A DNA stretch of 64,000 nucleotides, from assembly GCA_029975475.1 (NCBI GenBank), contig JARKPB010000008.1:62001-126000 (forward strand). The letters run 5' to 3'. This DNA comes from Anaerolineaceae bacterium. Its GTDB lineage: Bacteria; Chloroflexota; Anaerolineae; Anaerolineales; Anaerolineaceae. Position numbers and translations under genes: made by a program. This document shows positions 50,473-60,118 of the stretch, piece by piece (the stretch's first letter is position 1; each line of letters starts with the position of its first letter). The notes beneath the pieces are model-generated. The model was not told where the DNA came from, ran no database searches, and saw only the letters and a list, made by a program, of their open reading frames with translations.

Positions 50473-52518
50473 TCACGGTGAGGTCTGGCAAAAGGCGGCC
50501 AGCGCTTCGGAAAGCGCGCTTTCCCGGGCCGGGTCCGGCGCTGTTTCGCGCGCGATGCGCTGCCAGAGGCGGCAGAGCGGGGGGCGCATCAGCGGCGTAA
50601 TTTCAGCGGCTTTCAGGCTTAAAGCGCGGGCTTTCTCCCAGTCGCCGACATGCGCGTAGCCTTCAATAAATACCAGACGTTCCATCGGGTCATTGGAAGA
50701 GTCAGAAAGCGCGAAGGCGGTGTCTCCCAGTTCCGCCACTTTCTGCCAGTCTTTTTGCTGGCGGGCAAGGTCCGCTTTTTGATAGTAGTAGCAAAAATTC
50801 CGGGCTGGTTCAGGCGCGAAGATTCCGGCGGGCGGCCGGGAGGGGTTTCCCAGCGGGGCGGGCAAGATCCAGCGCGTATCGGTCAGGCGGGCTGAAGCGC
50901 GCATCAATTCGGTGATCATGATATTTTCTGGTTCCGTTTCTGGATCCAGAACGCGCAGGCACGCGGGCGGGGAATACTGAATGCTGATAATCTGCGACGT
51001 GCTTCCCTCAAAGCTGGTGGCGAGATAGTCCTGACGAATGGGCAGACCGGGGACTAAACCCGGCAGACCTTTGCCGAGGCGGACCGTGGGCCAGTACAGG
51101 ATATAGTCCATCTGGCGGCTGCCGCTGGCATTCGGAGAGAACATCCAGTTCAGGGGAGAGGTGAGCGAATTATCGCTGCAAAACTGGATGGGCAGGTCGT
51201 TGGTTAACAGGGTGGTGCCAGGCTGGAGGGCAGGCATCCGCCAGGCAAGCTGCCAGAAGAAGCGATTTTGCGTGTCCCAGGACCGGCGGTATTCGTTGGC
51301 AGATTGAAAATGAACGCCAATTGAAAAAGCTGCCAGCAGCGCGATGATTAATGCTTTGCGGCCCGGCTTCAACGGCAGCCAGACAAAGAAAGCTGTCAGC
51401 AGCAGGACGCTCCCCAGCATGAACGGCAGGGTGAATCGGTTGGCCGGATAGGAAAGGGCGGGCACCAGGTTGGTCAACCAGAACGGCGGGCCGGCCAGCA
51501 GGAGGGCAGCCCCGCTGAATATCAGCATGGATTTCCAGTCTGTGGCGGACCTCTTTTCCACATCCTGACCGGGCTGCTTCACCAGGTAGACCGCCAGAGG
51601 CGGGAGAGACAGGCAGACCAATCCGGCCCAGAAGAGAGTCGTCTGGCGTCCGAGCGCCTGAACATCCGGGATCCAGAAAGGACGGCTCCACGCGGCGAGG
51701 GTGACGGTGAATAGATCGCGTCCGGCAGCCAGCGCGAGGGAAGCCAGAGCGGAGAACGGGCTGGTTTTCAGCTGTTGCAGCAGCACCGATTCGTAATTCT
51801 CATTCTGGTAGGGGAACAGAAATGCGCGCCAGATCAGCGCGGCCAGGAAAATGGTTAGATACGGCAGCCAGCGCAGCAGGGTGCGGCGCAGCCGGTCGGT
51901 ACGATTGTCTTCCGCAGCCAGCCACAGCACCAGCGGGCGCAGCAGTTCCAGCATGAAGAAGTACTCCATCATAAACAGGTTGGCAGCGGAAGTCAGCAAA
52001 GCGAGCGCCGTGAAGACCCATTTTTTACGCGCACCGCGCAGCGCCAGAATGGAAAGGCACAGAGAAAGCAAAAAGAGATCCAGCACAATAAAAAAGTGAC
52101 CGTACGTGATCGCGATATGCTGCTGGGTGAAGGCTGGATACAGGACAAAGAGCAGCGCGGCCCAGAGGGCGGCTGTTTTCTGGCGAGGCCAGAGCAGTCG
52201 AACCAGCTGCCAGACCAGCACGCCGCTTAACCACCGCCAGGTAAGCGCGAATACCTGCCAGACCCAGGGCTCAGCCCCTAAGATGGGGGTCGACAGGCGG
52301 AAAAGCCAGCCCCAAACCGGGCGGTTGGTGGCGAAATAACTCCTCAGGCCGGAATCGCCCAGATTTTGAGAGATCCAGGCAAATGCCCAGTCATCCCAGT
52401 AATAACCCAGCCAGGGGATCAACAGGCCGTAAGCCATCAGACAGACCCCGAGAATGGCGAGGGGTGGTGTCCACTCTGGAAAATTGAAACGGATCAGCCG
52501 ATTAATGAGATTCTTCAT
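50473..52518 (-). CDS. large membrane protein, probable GT-C-type glycosyltransferase
   Basis: A 681-residue protein with about eleven transmembrane helices in the first 430 residues and a soluble C-terminal part with a TPR-like helical end (about 560-670). After the first helix comes YYWDDWAFAW, an acidic loop like the DD/DE catalytic loop of GT-C enzymes that use polyprenyl-phosphate sugars. Its start overlaps by 17 bases the upstream gene for a polyprenyl-phosphate glycosyltransferase, a common pairing in which the GT-C enzyme uses the lipid-linked sugar outside the membrane. Acceptor unknown. Confidence 0.65.
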   Translation of the reverse strand: MKNLINRLIRFNFPEWTPPLAILGVCLMAYGLLIPWLGYYWDDWAFAWISQNLGDSGLRSYFATNRPVWGWLFRLSTPILGAEPWVWQVFALTWRWLSGVLVWQLVRLLWPRQKTAALWAALLFVLYPAFTQQHIAITYGHFFIVLDLFLLSLCLSILALRGARKKWVFTALALLTSAANLFMMEYFFMLELLRPLVLWLAAEDNRTDRLRRTLLRWLPYLTIFLAALIWRAFLFPYQNENYESVLLQQLKTSPFSALASLALAAGRDLFTVTLAAWSRPFWIPDVQALGRQTTLFWAGLVCLSLPPLAVYLVKQPGQDVEKRSATDWKSMLIFSGAALLLAGPPFWLTNLVPALSYPANRFTLPFMLGSVLLLTAFFVWLPLKPGRKALIIALLAAFSIGVHFQSANEYRRSWDTQNRFFWQLAWRMPALQPGTTLLTNDLPIQFCSDNSLTSPLNWMFSPNASGSRQMDYILYWPTVRLGKGLPGLVPGLPIRQDYLATSFEGSTSQIISIQYSPPACLRVLDPETEPENIMITELMRASARLTDTRWILPAPLGNPSRPPAGIFAPEPARNFCYYYQKADLARQQKDWQKVAELGDTAFALSDSSNDPMERLVFIEGYAHVGDWEKARALSLKAAEITPLMRPPLCRLWQRIARETAPDPARESALSEALAAFCQTSP

Positions 52519-53488
52519 AGCCTGCGTCTGAGGGTTCCGGGGTCATGCTGCGCACCAGATAGATGGGCCTGCGCTTGACTTCCTGGAAGATGTATCCGAT
52601 GTAGATACCGATCAGGCCCAGGGTAACCATCAGGCTGCCGCCAATGATTAACAGCATGAACATCAGGGAACTCCATCCAGGCGCGAGGCGGTTCGTGTTC
52701 CCGCTGATCCAGAAACTGAGCACGTAGATAGCTTCTGCCAGGGCAAGCAGGAGGAAAATTCCGCCAATGGTAACCGCGGCGTAGAGCGGCATCAGAGAAA
52801 ATGAAAAGACAGCGTTCATTCCCAGGCGCAGCATCTTGCGCAGGGAATATTTAGACTGACCGGCAAGCCGATCTGGCGGCTGAAAAGGCAGGATAACGGT
52901 CTTAAAGCCCATCCAGGCAACCATGCCGCGCAGGAAGCGCTGGTATTCGCGCATAGTTTTTAATTTTTCGACGACCGTGCGGTTCATCAGGCGAAAATCA
53001 GCCCCGCCGGGAAGGATTTTCGTTTCACCCATTCGGTTGATCAGGCGGTAGAACGCGTTTGATGACCAGCGCTTGAACCCGGCTGAACGACCGGCTTCAA
53101 TCCGCTGGGTGAGGACGATGTCATAGCCCTGCCGGGCGAGCGCCAGCATTTCAGCGATCAAAGACGGGGGATGCTGGCCATCTCCGTCGAGGGTGACGAC
53201 GTAATCAGCGTTCGCCAGGTCCAGACCGGCGGTCAGGGCGGCCTGATGGCCAAAATTACGGCTCAGCTCCACAACGGTGACCCGCGGATCGGCCTGAGCC
53301 AGAGAAAGCAAGATTTGCTGGGTGGCGTCAGTCGAACCATCGTTGACATAGATGACCCGGCAATGATCCTTCAGGGGATTAATCGAGTCGATGAGCAGGG
53401 CATGGAATTGACGAATACCTGCCTCTTCGTTGTAAACCGGCACGATCACGTCTAGGGTAGGCTGGCTGGACGGTCTGGGTTTGCTCAC
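52502..53488 (-). CDS. GT2 polyprenyl-phosphate glycosyltransferase (GtrB/DPM1-like)
   Basis: A 328-residue GT2 enzyme that moves a sugar from a nucleotide donor to polyprenyl phosphate at the inner membrane face. GT-A features are DVIVPVYNEEAGI (8-20), VNDGSTDAT (45-53), TLDGDGQHPP (DxD-type metal site, about 96-105) and the FKRWSSNAFYRLINRM block. Two C-terminal membrane helices (about 230-255 and 265-295), as in GtrB, place the active site at the membrane. The product would feed the GT-C-like protein encoded downstream. Confidence 0.88.
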   Translation of the reverse strand: MSKPRPSSQPTLDVIVPVYNEEAGIRQFHALLIDSINPLKDHCRVIYVNDGSTDATQQILLSLAQADPRVTVVELSRNFGHQAALTAGLDLANADYVVTLDGDGQHPPSLIAEMLALARQGYDIVLTQRIEAGRSAGFKRWSSNAFYRLINRMGETKILPGGADFRLMNRTVVEKLKTMREYQRFLRGMVAWMGFKTVILPFQPPDRLAGQSKYSLRKMLRLGMNAVFSFSLMPLYAAVTIGGIFLLLALAEAIYVLSFWISGNTNRLAPGWSSLMFMLLIIGGSLMVTLGLIGIYIGYIFQEVKRRPIYLVRSMTPEPSDAGYEESH

Positions 53489-53555
53489 GGGGCCTCTCTG
53501 CGCGGCAGTTCTGGATGGTTTAATTATACCTTTCCAGGTCCGGCGCGGGTACAGG

Positions 53556-53583
53556 TAAAAAAACCGGCCGTGGGCGGGCCGGT
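53556..53583 (-). terminator. intrinsic terminator of the B12-protein operon
   Basis: A 7-bp stem (accggcc at 53563-53569, ggccggt at 53577-53583) is followed on the minus strand by TTTTTTTACC, about 18 bases past the last gene's stop. Confidence 0.85.
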
Positions 53584-53601
53584 GATTTTCAACCTGCGGG
53601 C

Positions 53602-54060
53602 TTACGCTTCGGAAGGCCGGCCGGGAAACAGGAAAGTGATCGGTTCTCCGACCTGGAAACCGGCTTCCAGCCCGGTGTAGAGGCTGCCGCTGATTTTGAT
53701 GATGATGTTCATGTGGTTGGGAAAGTGGGTCATGTCGTAACCGGCCAGGGTGCCGATTTCTTTTCCGCCGACCAGAACCCTGTCGCCAACCCAGATCACG
53801 CCGCTTTCGAGCACCTCAAAATAGCCGAGGTAGGAAATATCGTTGACCGCGGCCCCGGGGGCGGCGCTTTCTTCGGCGGTGAGGATGATCTCGTGAATTT
53901 CATTCTTCATCACTGCCCGCGAAGGAAACTGAACCAGTTCCAGCCCGCGGTTCCGGGCGCGCGCATCCAGGATCACGCACAATTTTCCATTAACAACGCT
54001 TTTATCCGCGCAGGGGTATTTGGTGTTCAGCTTTTTTGCCTCATAAGGGTCAGGGCACAT
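53602..54060 (-). CDS. protein of unknown function in a B12-protein operon
   Basis: A 152-residue, beta-rich soluble protein. No family is recognised with confidence. It has a short Cys-containing start (MCPDPYEAKKLNTKYPCADK), the motif VLVGGKEIGTLAGYDMTHFP near 96-115, and a late MNIIIKI strand; the pattern looks like a small beta-barrel. It is the last gene of a four-gene operon, starting 9 bases after the P-loop gene. AGGAGG precedes the ATG. Its invariant neighbours suggest it acts with the B12-binding protein. Confidence 0.5.
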   Translation of the reverse strand: MCPDPYEAKKLNTKYPCADKSVVNGKLCVILDARARNRGLELVQFPSRAVMKNEIHEIILTAEESAAPGAAVNDISYLGYFEVLESGVIWVGDRVLVGGKEIGTLAGYDMTHFPNHMNIIIKISGSLYTGLEAGFQVGEPITFLFPGRPSEA

Positions 54061-54069
54061 ACGATCCTC

Positions 54070-55143
54070 CTAATTTTTTGGGGTGATTTGGCAAAGGGCC
54101 AGCAGGTCCGGGTGTGGCGGCTGCAGAATATCCACCACCGGGGTGCGGGTTATTCTGGCTTGCACGCTGTGAAGAAGTTGCTGTTTATCGACATATTCAG
54201 CCACGTAGGCGCCGGTTTTTTGTAAATAGCGGGGAAAAAACGGGTTAACCGTTAGGAAGCAGAGCGGCAAAGCAGCCTGGTAACCCGCCGCGCCGCCCGC
54301 GGCTGACAAAGTCTCCAGCGCGCTTTGCCAGATCTCGGGCTTTCCGCTGGCCAGCAGGTGAACCGGGCTAGTAAAGGTGAAGCGTTTACCGGCGACGCGG
54401 TCGGGGAATTTTTGCACCATGGTTTGAAACAGGGTTGGGCTGAACACGCCTGGGATGAAGCAGGCAGCATCCGCGCCGGGGGTTAACTGCGACAGGAGAC
54501 TGGAAAGGCTTCCTTCATCCAATACGGACGAGGTGGACAATTGAATCAGCCGGCCGTTTTCCTGCCGAAGACAAACCAGGGAGGGGGCGTTTTCCGTCCA
54601 GTCGGATGAACGGGGCAGGTGAAAGAGGCTCTCCATGGCAGCGGCGTGCGCGGCGATGACCTCGATGCGTTCATCAAAAGCCGCGCCGGTGGATAACACC
54701 AGGCCGTCTGCCAGCGATAAGGCGGCCAGACGGTTAAGGGCGCCATCCACCAGGGTCAGGTCGACCTGAACCGCTGCGAGCCGATCCAGGAGCCGGCGTA
54801 AATCCAAACGCCGATTCGGGCCGGCCAGGGCGACGGTGCCAGGCCGGGAAACGCGCGCGATGACAATCTCACCCAGGATGGTTTGAAGCCCGGTTGGCTC
54901 GGTGCGGTCAAAATCCGCGCTGCCGTAATCCAGCAGGGAGTCAGCGGTGGCGACGAGCATACCCGGGGCGGCCTGGTAACGCGGCTTGGGCAGTCCGGTG
55001 ATGTGGTCGGTGCTTTCCCCATCAAAGCCGATGCTGGTCAGAGCAGTCGTCAATCCAGCCGCGCGAACCAATTCCAGGACATGGACCGCCGCGGTGGTCT
55101 TGCCGGTGTTTTTGGCCGTTCCAACAAAACCAAGCGTGCGCAT
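54070..55143 (-). CDS. P-loop NTPase-like protein in a B12-protein operon
   Basis: A 357-residue protein opening with a Walker A loop, GFVGTAKNTGKTTA (5-18), like MobB or dethiobiotin-synthetase-type P-loop proteins, then a DLTLVDGALNRLA Walker-B-like segment near 128-140. The rest is not recognised. The ATG follows directly after the stop of the B12-binding gene (TAA-ATG). P-loop proteins beside B12 mutases often load or repair the cofactor (MeaB type); that role here is inference. Confidence 0.6.
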   Translation of the reverse strand: MRTLGFVGTAKNTGKTTAAVHVLELVRAAGLTTALTSIGFDGESTDHITGLPKPRYQAAPGMLVATADSLLDYGSADFDRTEPTGLQTILGEIVIARVSRPGTVALAGPNRRLDLRRLLDRLAAVQVDLTLVDGALNRLAALSLADGLVLSTGAAFDERIEVIAAHAAAMESLFHLPRSSDWTENAPSLVCLRQENGRLIQLSTSSVLDEGSLSSLLSQLTPGADAACFIPGVFSPTLFQTMVQKFPDRVAGKRFTFTSPVHLLASGKPEIWQSALETLSAAGGAAGYQAALPLCFLTVNPFFPRYLQKTGAYVAEYVDKQQLLHSVQARITRTPVVDILQPPHPDLLALCQITPKN

Positions 55144-56976
55144 TTACTCCCCGCGGACTGTCCCGGCGCCAACCCGGCCAGGGTAGAGGCCGTCATCCTG
55201 GCTGCCGAGCAGACCTTCGTAAATCGAGGCGGCGAAATCGCCCCGGGCGGCAACCGCCGCCAGGGTGGCGGTGATTTTTTCATGAATTTCGGCTTTGATG
55301 CTTTCAGCAGCAGGCGAGAGACTGGCCTGCAGACTGCCCTGAAAGCGCAGCTGGTCGCGCACGGCGCGCAGAGTGTCTACTCTGGCCTGAACCGAAATGG
55401 GACCTTTGGAATACGCCTCGTCTGAAGAGGCGATGGTGACAGCGTCCACCCCGGCAGCAGCAGCCAGAGAGGCGTGCAGCGAGGTTTGCAGCGCGGACTG
55501 CACCCGGTCGGGAGTGTGGGTCATGAAACCGACTGGCTCGCCCGGCCAGATGGGCGTATCCACGATGTCGCGCCAGACCGCCAGTTTTGCCAGGTTCATG
55601 TCAATCATGTTGTCATCCATGCGCCCGTGAATGGTCATGTATGGTGAATAACACAGCAGCGGCTTTGGAATCGGACGCGCGCCAAGGCGTAAACCGAGGG
55701 ACATCATGATCAGCAGACCGGCGAAGGTTTTATAAGGGGGGACGCCGCTCAATTCGTCATTGCCCGGGATATCAAAGGGGATTTTATACTGCGCTGCCAG
55801 CTTGAGCGAATAAACGCCGTCAACCAGCAGGCGCTGCGGGTCCGTTCCACCGGCCGTGCTGCCGTAAGGAATATTGATCTTGAAGAGATCCGCGCCGGCG
55901 GCGTGACCCAGCACCTGGGTTTCGGGTGTGTTCAGCCCGCGGTGGCCGCGCACGTTCCAAAGGGTATACGGTTCGAGAAAACTGCGGATGAAGGAAAGGT
56001 TCTCCAGGGTCAGGATGGTGCCGTCGTGCTCATGCGTCAGATACCCTTCCAGTAAACCTTCACGCTGGGCGTTCCAGGACGGGTCAAAGTGAAAGACGCC
56101 GTCAATTCCCCAGGCTTCAGCCACCTTAATGTGATAGACATCCATGATCGGGCAGCCGGTTCCATACTGGGAGAAAAAGTACGGTTTCGGGCGGTTGTGG
56201 CGTAACGGCGTAAACGGTTCATGCCCGGAGGGGAATAACTCGCCGACCCGGTCGATTTCGGCGCGGTCCAGCCAGCGCACCCCGGCCGGCAGGCGGCCAT
56301 CCTTGTAGAAAGCCTGGATCTCGGAATCGCACAGGGTGATATACCGCGCGAGCAATTTTCCCCTGGTTTCCGGGCTGCCGCGGTGATCGCGCGTGGCGAC
56401 ATCCATTTCGAGCATTTCCGACCGAATTTTGGCCCGTTCAATCCCGTCCGTGGTTTTTCCGGCGGCGGCTGATAATATTTGATCGGTGATCTGATTCAGG
56501 TACGATTCAATTTTCGGATCAAAGAAACGGTACGTATAACCGGCGGTGATATCCGGTTTTTCGCGGGTGATTTCATCAAAAGCACGGGCTGTCTGGCTCG
56601 CGCTGCGGCCTTCGATGAAATCAATCACAGCGTTCATTTTAAGTTCGCCGACAAAGCACCCGTCGAAACCGAGTTCCGCGCCGATCTCTCTGGTGATTGC
56701 CATACCGCCAACCCCGATGCGGGTCGCGTCGCGCAAACCGGCGGCATCCGCCAGGTCAACCAGCTGGCTGAGGATCTCGGCCACTTTGTACCCCAGGGTG
56801 CGGCTGACGAGGATGGCGGCTGGTTTGAGGGTTAGAGCGCGCTGAATGACCTCTTCCGGGGTCGTACCGGGGGGCATGGCATGGGCGTCATAACCGGCTT
56901 CGCTCAATTTGCGCTTGAGCAGCTTGACCGCATTGTCGTGGACAGGATCCAGGGGAGCGAGCAGGACGGTTTTCAT
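55144..56976 (-). CDS. B12-binding-domain enzyme of unknown reaction, mutase-like
   Basis: A 610-residue protein. Residues 1-130 form a cobalamin-binding Rossmann domain. PLDPVHDNAVKLLKRKL carries His13 as a possible lower ligand, though the usual DxHxxG motif is altered (Asp three before His and Ala in place of Gly). The second B12 block is RIGVGGMAITREIGAELGFD. The remainder (about 200-590) looks like a TIM-barrel catalytic domain as in glutamate or amino-acid mutases, with PYFFSQYGTGCPIMDVYHIK, LKINIPYGSTAGGTDPQRLL-like and PLLCYSPYMTIHGRMDDNMI blocks. The closest idea is the large subunit of a methylaspartate/lysine-mutase-type enzyme; the substrate cannot be read. Confidence 0.6.
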   Translation of the reverse strand: MKTVLLAPLDPVHDNAVKLLKRKLSEAGYDAHAMPPGTTPEEVIQRALTLKPAAILVSRTLGYKVAEILSQLVDLADAAGLRDATRIGVGGMAITREIGAELGFDGCFVGELKMNAVIDFIEGRSASQTARAFDEITREKPDITAGYTYRFFDPKIESYLNQITDQILSAAAGKTTDGIERAKIRSEMLEMDVATRDHRGSPETRGKLLARYITLCDSEIQAFYKDGRLPAGVRWLDRAEIDRVGELFPSGHEPFTPLRHNRPKPYFFSQYGTGCPIMDVYHIKVAEAWGIDGVFHFDPSWNAQREGLLEGYLTHEHDGTILTLENLSFIRSFLEPYTLWNVRGHRGLNTPETQVLGHAAGADLFKINIPYGSTAGGTDPQRLLVDGVYSLKLAAQYKIPFDIPGNDELSGVPPYKTFAGLLIMMSLGLRLGARPIPKPLLCYSPYMTIHGRMDDNMIDMNLAKLAVWRDIVDTPIWPGEPVGFMTHTPDRVQSALQTSLHASLAAAAGVDAVTIASSDEAYSKGPISVQARVDTLRAVRDQLRFQGSLQASLSPAAESIKAEIHEKITATLAAVAARGDFAASIYEGLLGSQDDGLYPGRVGAGTVRGE

Positions 56977-57209
56977 GCTTCATGCTCCTTTTCCATCCAG
57001 CGGTAATGATCTCCGGGATGATGGATATAACTGCGGATGCGCACACGCGCTCCCCAGGCTTTAAATTCGAGGAAAACAATATCTCCGTGCGGCAGGCCAA
57101 GTTCAAGCGCCAGCTGTTCCGCCAGTTCTTTAGCCTCGTCTTCGGATGTGCAGTATAAAAATGTCTCAATATCGACAGCATCAACAACCCGGTCCATCGC
57201 TTTCATCAT
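56973..57209 (-). CDS. small protein leading the B12-protein operon
   Basis: A 78-residue protein, MMKAMDRVVDAVDIETFLYC onward, with a helical EDEAKELAEQLALELGLPHG segment and a final VRIRSYIHHPGDHYRWMEKE strand. No family recognised. GGAGG lies 6 bases before the ATG at 57209 (a TTG two codons earlier is also in frame). Its stop overlaps the B12-binding gene start by 4 bases, so the two are made together; it could be a small partner subunit. Confidence 0.55.
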   Translation of the reverse strand: MMKAMDRVVDAVDIETFLYCTSEDEAKELAEQLALELGLPHGDIVFLEFKAWGARVRIRSYIHHPGDHYRWMEKEHEA

Positions 57210-57272
57210 AAACAACCTCCAGAAATCTTGCGGCAGCGGCAGGTTTGCCTGCCTGAGCAGGGATCGGAAGCC

Positions 57273-60068
57273 TCAGGCTTTGGCCCGCTGCAGGGATTTC
57301 CGCAAGAAGATCTTGGTGACCTCAGCAGCAATTGAAGGGATCACAATCAACGGCAGAATGCGAGACCATTCAGGCAGGCCCAGCGGGACTGTCTTGAAAA
57401 CCACGTTGAGGAAGGGCACATACAACACCAGCAGGATCAAAATCAGTGAAGCGGCGATCGCGTAGTTCATCCATTTGTTGTTGAATACGCCGATCTTTAG
57501 CAGCGGGAAGTACTCTGAGCGGGCGGTATAAGCCCGCAGCAGTTCTGAAATTGAGAGGGTGGTAAACGCCATGGTGTGCGCGTAATCGGGGTTGTGCGCC
57601 AGGCCGATAAAGAACGCCGCCAGGGTGGTCGAGGTGATAAAGATGGTCTGGATCAGAACGCCAATTTGCATCTGGGTATTGATGATGGGTTCATTGTACG
57701 GCCGCGGTTTCTGTTCCATGATGTCCGGATCGCCTTTTTCGGTGCCCAGCGCCAGGGCGGGCGCGCCGTCGGTCACCAGGTTCAGCCAGAGAAGTTGAAT
57801 CGCCTGTAAGGGTGAACCGTAGCCCAGGATGGTGGGGATGAAAATGACCAGGATTTCCGCCATGTTGCAGGAAATCAGGTAATAGACGAATTTCCGGATA
57901 TTGCTGTAAATAATGCGGCCCTGTTCCACCGCCGACACAATGCTGACGTAGTTGTCATCGGTCAGGACCATATCCGCGGTTTCTTTGGCCACATCTGTAC
58001 CGGTGATGCCCATGGCGACGCCGATATTGGCCATTTTGATCGCCGGCGCGTCATTGACCCCGTCTCCGGTCATGGCGACCACGTGATGATTGGCCTGCAA
58101 AGCCTGCACAATGCGCATCTTGTGTTCGGGGGAGACGCGGGCATAGACGCTGGTGGTTTTTACCGCTTCCTGCAGCTCGGCGTCCTCCATTTCATCCATC
58201 TGCTTGCCGGTCAAGACGCTTCCGCCCGGTTCCAGCAGGGTGATGCTCTCGGCGATGGCCGCGGCGGTGTTGGGGTAATCGCCGGTGATCATGATGGTGC
58301 GGATGCCAGCCTGGCGGGCGGTTTGCAGCGCAGGTGCTACCTCTGCTCGCGGCGGGTCGATCATCCCTACCAGCCCGGCGAAGACCAGGTCTTTTTCCAG
58401 GGTCTTTTCCGCATATTCAGCCGGTTGACGGTCAACCACCCGGTAAGCCAGCCCCAGAACGCGCAGGGCATCCCGGGTCATGGCGTCATTCGCCGCCAGA
58501 ATCTCCGCGCGTTTCTCATCCGAAAGCGGGGCAGGCTGGCCGTTGTTCATCGGGTGATAATGGGTGCACAGGTTGAGGACCATATCCGGCGCGCCTTTCA
58601 CAGCGATGACGAACCATTCCCGCGGGGTCGAATCCTGGAAGGGAGAAATATCCGCCGTTTGCGGCTGCGCGACTTTATGAACCGTGATCATCCGCTTGCG
58701 GGTGGAGTCAAACGGGACTTCGCCGTCGCGGGGGTAAGCGGTGTTCAACTGCGAAGGGAACGCGCCGGCTTTGGCCGCCGCGACCAGAATGGCGCCTTCG
58801 GTTGGGTCGCCCACCATCCTTTGGAAGCTGCCGTCCTCGCTGTATTCCAGCAGGGCGTCGTTGTTCAGCGCGCCAATCCAGAGCGCGGTCTGGATTCCGG
58901 GCAGATCCGCGAGATTTACTTTTTCGCCGTTACAACGAAATTCGCCGATCGGGTTGTAACCGATGCCGGTGATTTCAACATTAACCCCGTCAACCCACAG
59001 GCGGGTGACCGTCATTTCATTCTGAGTCAGCGTGCCGGTCTTATCCGAGCAGATCACCGTGGCGGAGCCGAGGGTTTCCACTGAAGCCAGGCGGCGAATC
59101 AGCGCGTGGCGGCGCACCATCTCGCGCATGCCGAGCGCCAGGCTGATGGTCACGATCGCCGGCAAGCCTTCCGGAACGGCGGCGATCGCCAGGCTGACCG
59201 CGACCATAAACATTTCCAGGGGGTCGCCGCCGCGCAGCCAGCCCACGCCGAAGACCACCGCGCAGATCACCAGACAGGCCCAGCCCAGGGTCTTGCCAAG
59301 CTGTTCAAGTTTTTGCTGCAGGGGGGTTTCTTCCTGTTCGACAGATTGCAGCATGCTGGCGATCAATCCCAGCTGGGTGTGCATGCCAGTGCTGATCACC
59401 ACGCCTTTGCCTCGGCCGTAGGTAACCGTGGTTCCCATGAAAGCCGAATTTTTGCGCTCGCCCAGCGGCGCGTCGGTTGGCAGAACCACGGCGGCGCTCT
59501 TTTGAACCGGAACCGATTCGCCGGTTAGCGCGGCTTCATCCACCCGCAGATTGACGGCTTCCAGAAGACGCAGGTCGGCCGGCACGAAGTTGCCCGCTTC
59601 GAGGAAGACGATATCCCCCGGAACCAGTTGGTGGGCTGGCAGAGAAACCCGTTTGCCGTCTCGCAAGACCTGGGCTTCCGGCGCGGCAAGTTTCTTTAGG
59701 GCCGCCAGCGCCTGTTCCGCCCGGCTTTCTTGAATCACCCCGAGCACGGTATTCAATACCACGATAGCTATAATTGCGGATGCGTCCACCCATTCCCCCA
59801 GGATCGCGGAGATGATCGACGCTCCGATCAGCAGCAGGACCACAAAACTTTTGAGCTGATCGAGGACCATTTTTAAAAAAGTCGGGCGCGCGCCTTCGAT
59901 CAGCTGGTTCAAACCGTGCCTGGCCAGGCGCGCTTCCGCTTCCTGGGAGGTCAAGCCGCGGTCAACCGCGGTTGACAGGCGGTTCAGGACTTCATTGGTA
60001 TCCAGCGAATGCCAGGAGACGCTGATCTCCTCGCCATTTTGCGGATTGGGTTGGACTGTTTCTGCCAT
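57273..60068 (-). CDS. cation-transporting P-type ATPase, calcium type
   Basis: A 931-residue P2-type ATPase. The actuator loop is LTGESVPV (181-188), the membrane-site PEGLPA at 299-304 is the SERCA/PMCA calcium form, and the phosphorylated Asp342 is in CSDKTGTLTQNE. The nucleotide domain follows with KGAPDMVL, then the hinge MTGDGVNDAPAIKMANIGVAMG, and C-terminal helices with LLWLNLVTDGAPALALG. The N-terminal cation-ATPase domain (WHSLDTNEVLNRL) is intact. It would pump Ca2+ (or Mn2+) out of the cell. It is probably a separate transcript from the B12 operon 63 bases downstream. Confidence 0.93.
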   Translation of the reverse strand: MAETVQPNPQNGEEISVSWHSLDTNEVLNRLSTAVDRGLTSQEAEARLARHGLNQLIEGARPTFLKMVLDQLKSFVVLLLIGASIISAILGEWVDASAIIAIVVLNTVLGVIQESRAEQALAALKKLAAPEAQVLRDGKRVSLPAHQLVPGDIVFLEAGNFVPADLRLLEAVNLRVDEAALTGESVPVQKSAAVVLPTDAPLGERKNSAFMGTTVTYGRGKGVVISTGMHTQLGLIASMLQSVEQEETPLQQKLEQLGKTLGWACLVICAVVFGVGWLRGGDPLEMFMVAVSLAIAAVPEGLPAIVTISLALGMREMVRRHALIRRLASVETLGSATVICSDKTGTLTQNEMTVTRLWVDGVNVEITGIGYNPIGEFRCNGEKVNLADLPGIQTALWIGALNNDALLEYSEDGSFQRMVGDPTEGAILVAAAKAGAFPSQLNTAYPRDGEVPFDSTRKRMITVHKVAQPQTADISPFQDSTPREWFVIAVKGAPDMVLNLCTHYHPMNNGQPAPLSDEKRAEILAANDAMTRDALRVLGLAYRVVDRQPAEYAEKTLEKDLVFAGLVGMIDPPRAEVAPALQTARQAGIRTIMITGDYPNTAAAIAESITLLEPGGSVLTGKQMDEMEDAELQEAVKTTSVYARVSPEHKMRIVQALQANHHVVAMTGDGVNDAPAIKMANIGVAMGITGTDVAKETADMVLTDDNYVSIVSAVEQGRIIYSNIRKFVYYLISCNMAEILVIFIPTILGYGSPLQAIQLLWLNLVTDGAPALALGTEKGDPDIMEQKPRPYNEPIINTQMQIGVLIQTIFITSTTLAAFFIGLAHNPDYAHTMAFTTLSISELLRAYTARSEYFPLLKIGVFNNKWMNYAIAASLILILLVLYVPFLNVVFKTVPLGLPEWSRILPLIVIPSIAAEVTKIFLRKSLQRAKA

Positions 60069-60118
60069 GGATCCTCCGTTTGCGATATTTACAATTTGGC
60101 ATTCTGCACTGCTAAGAA

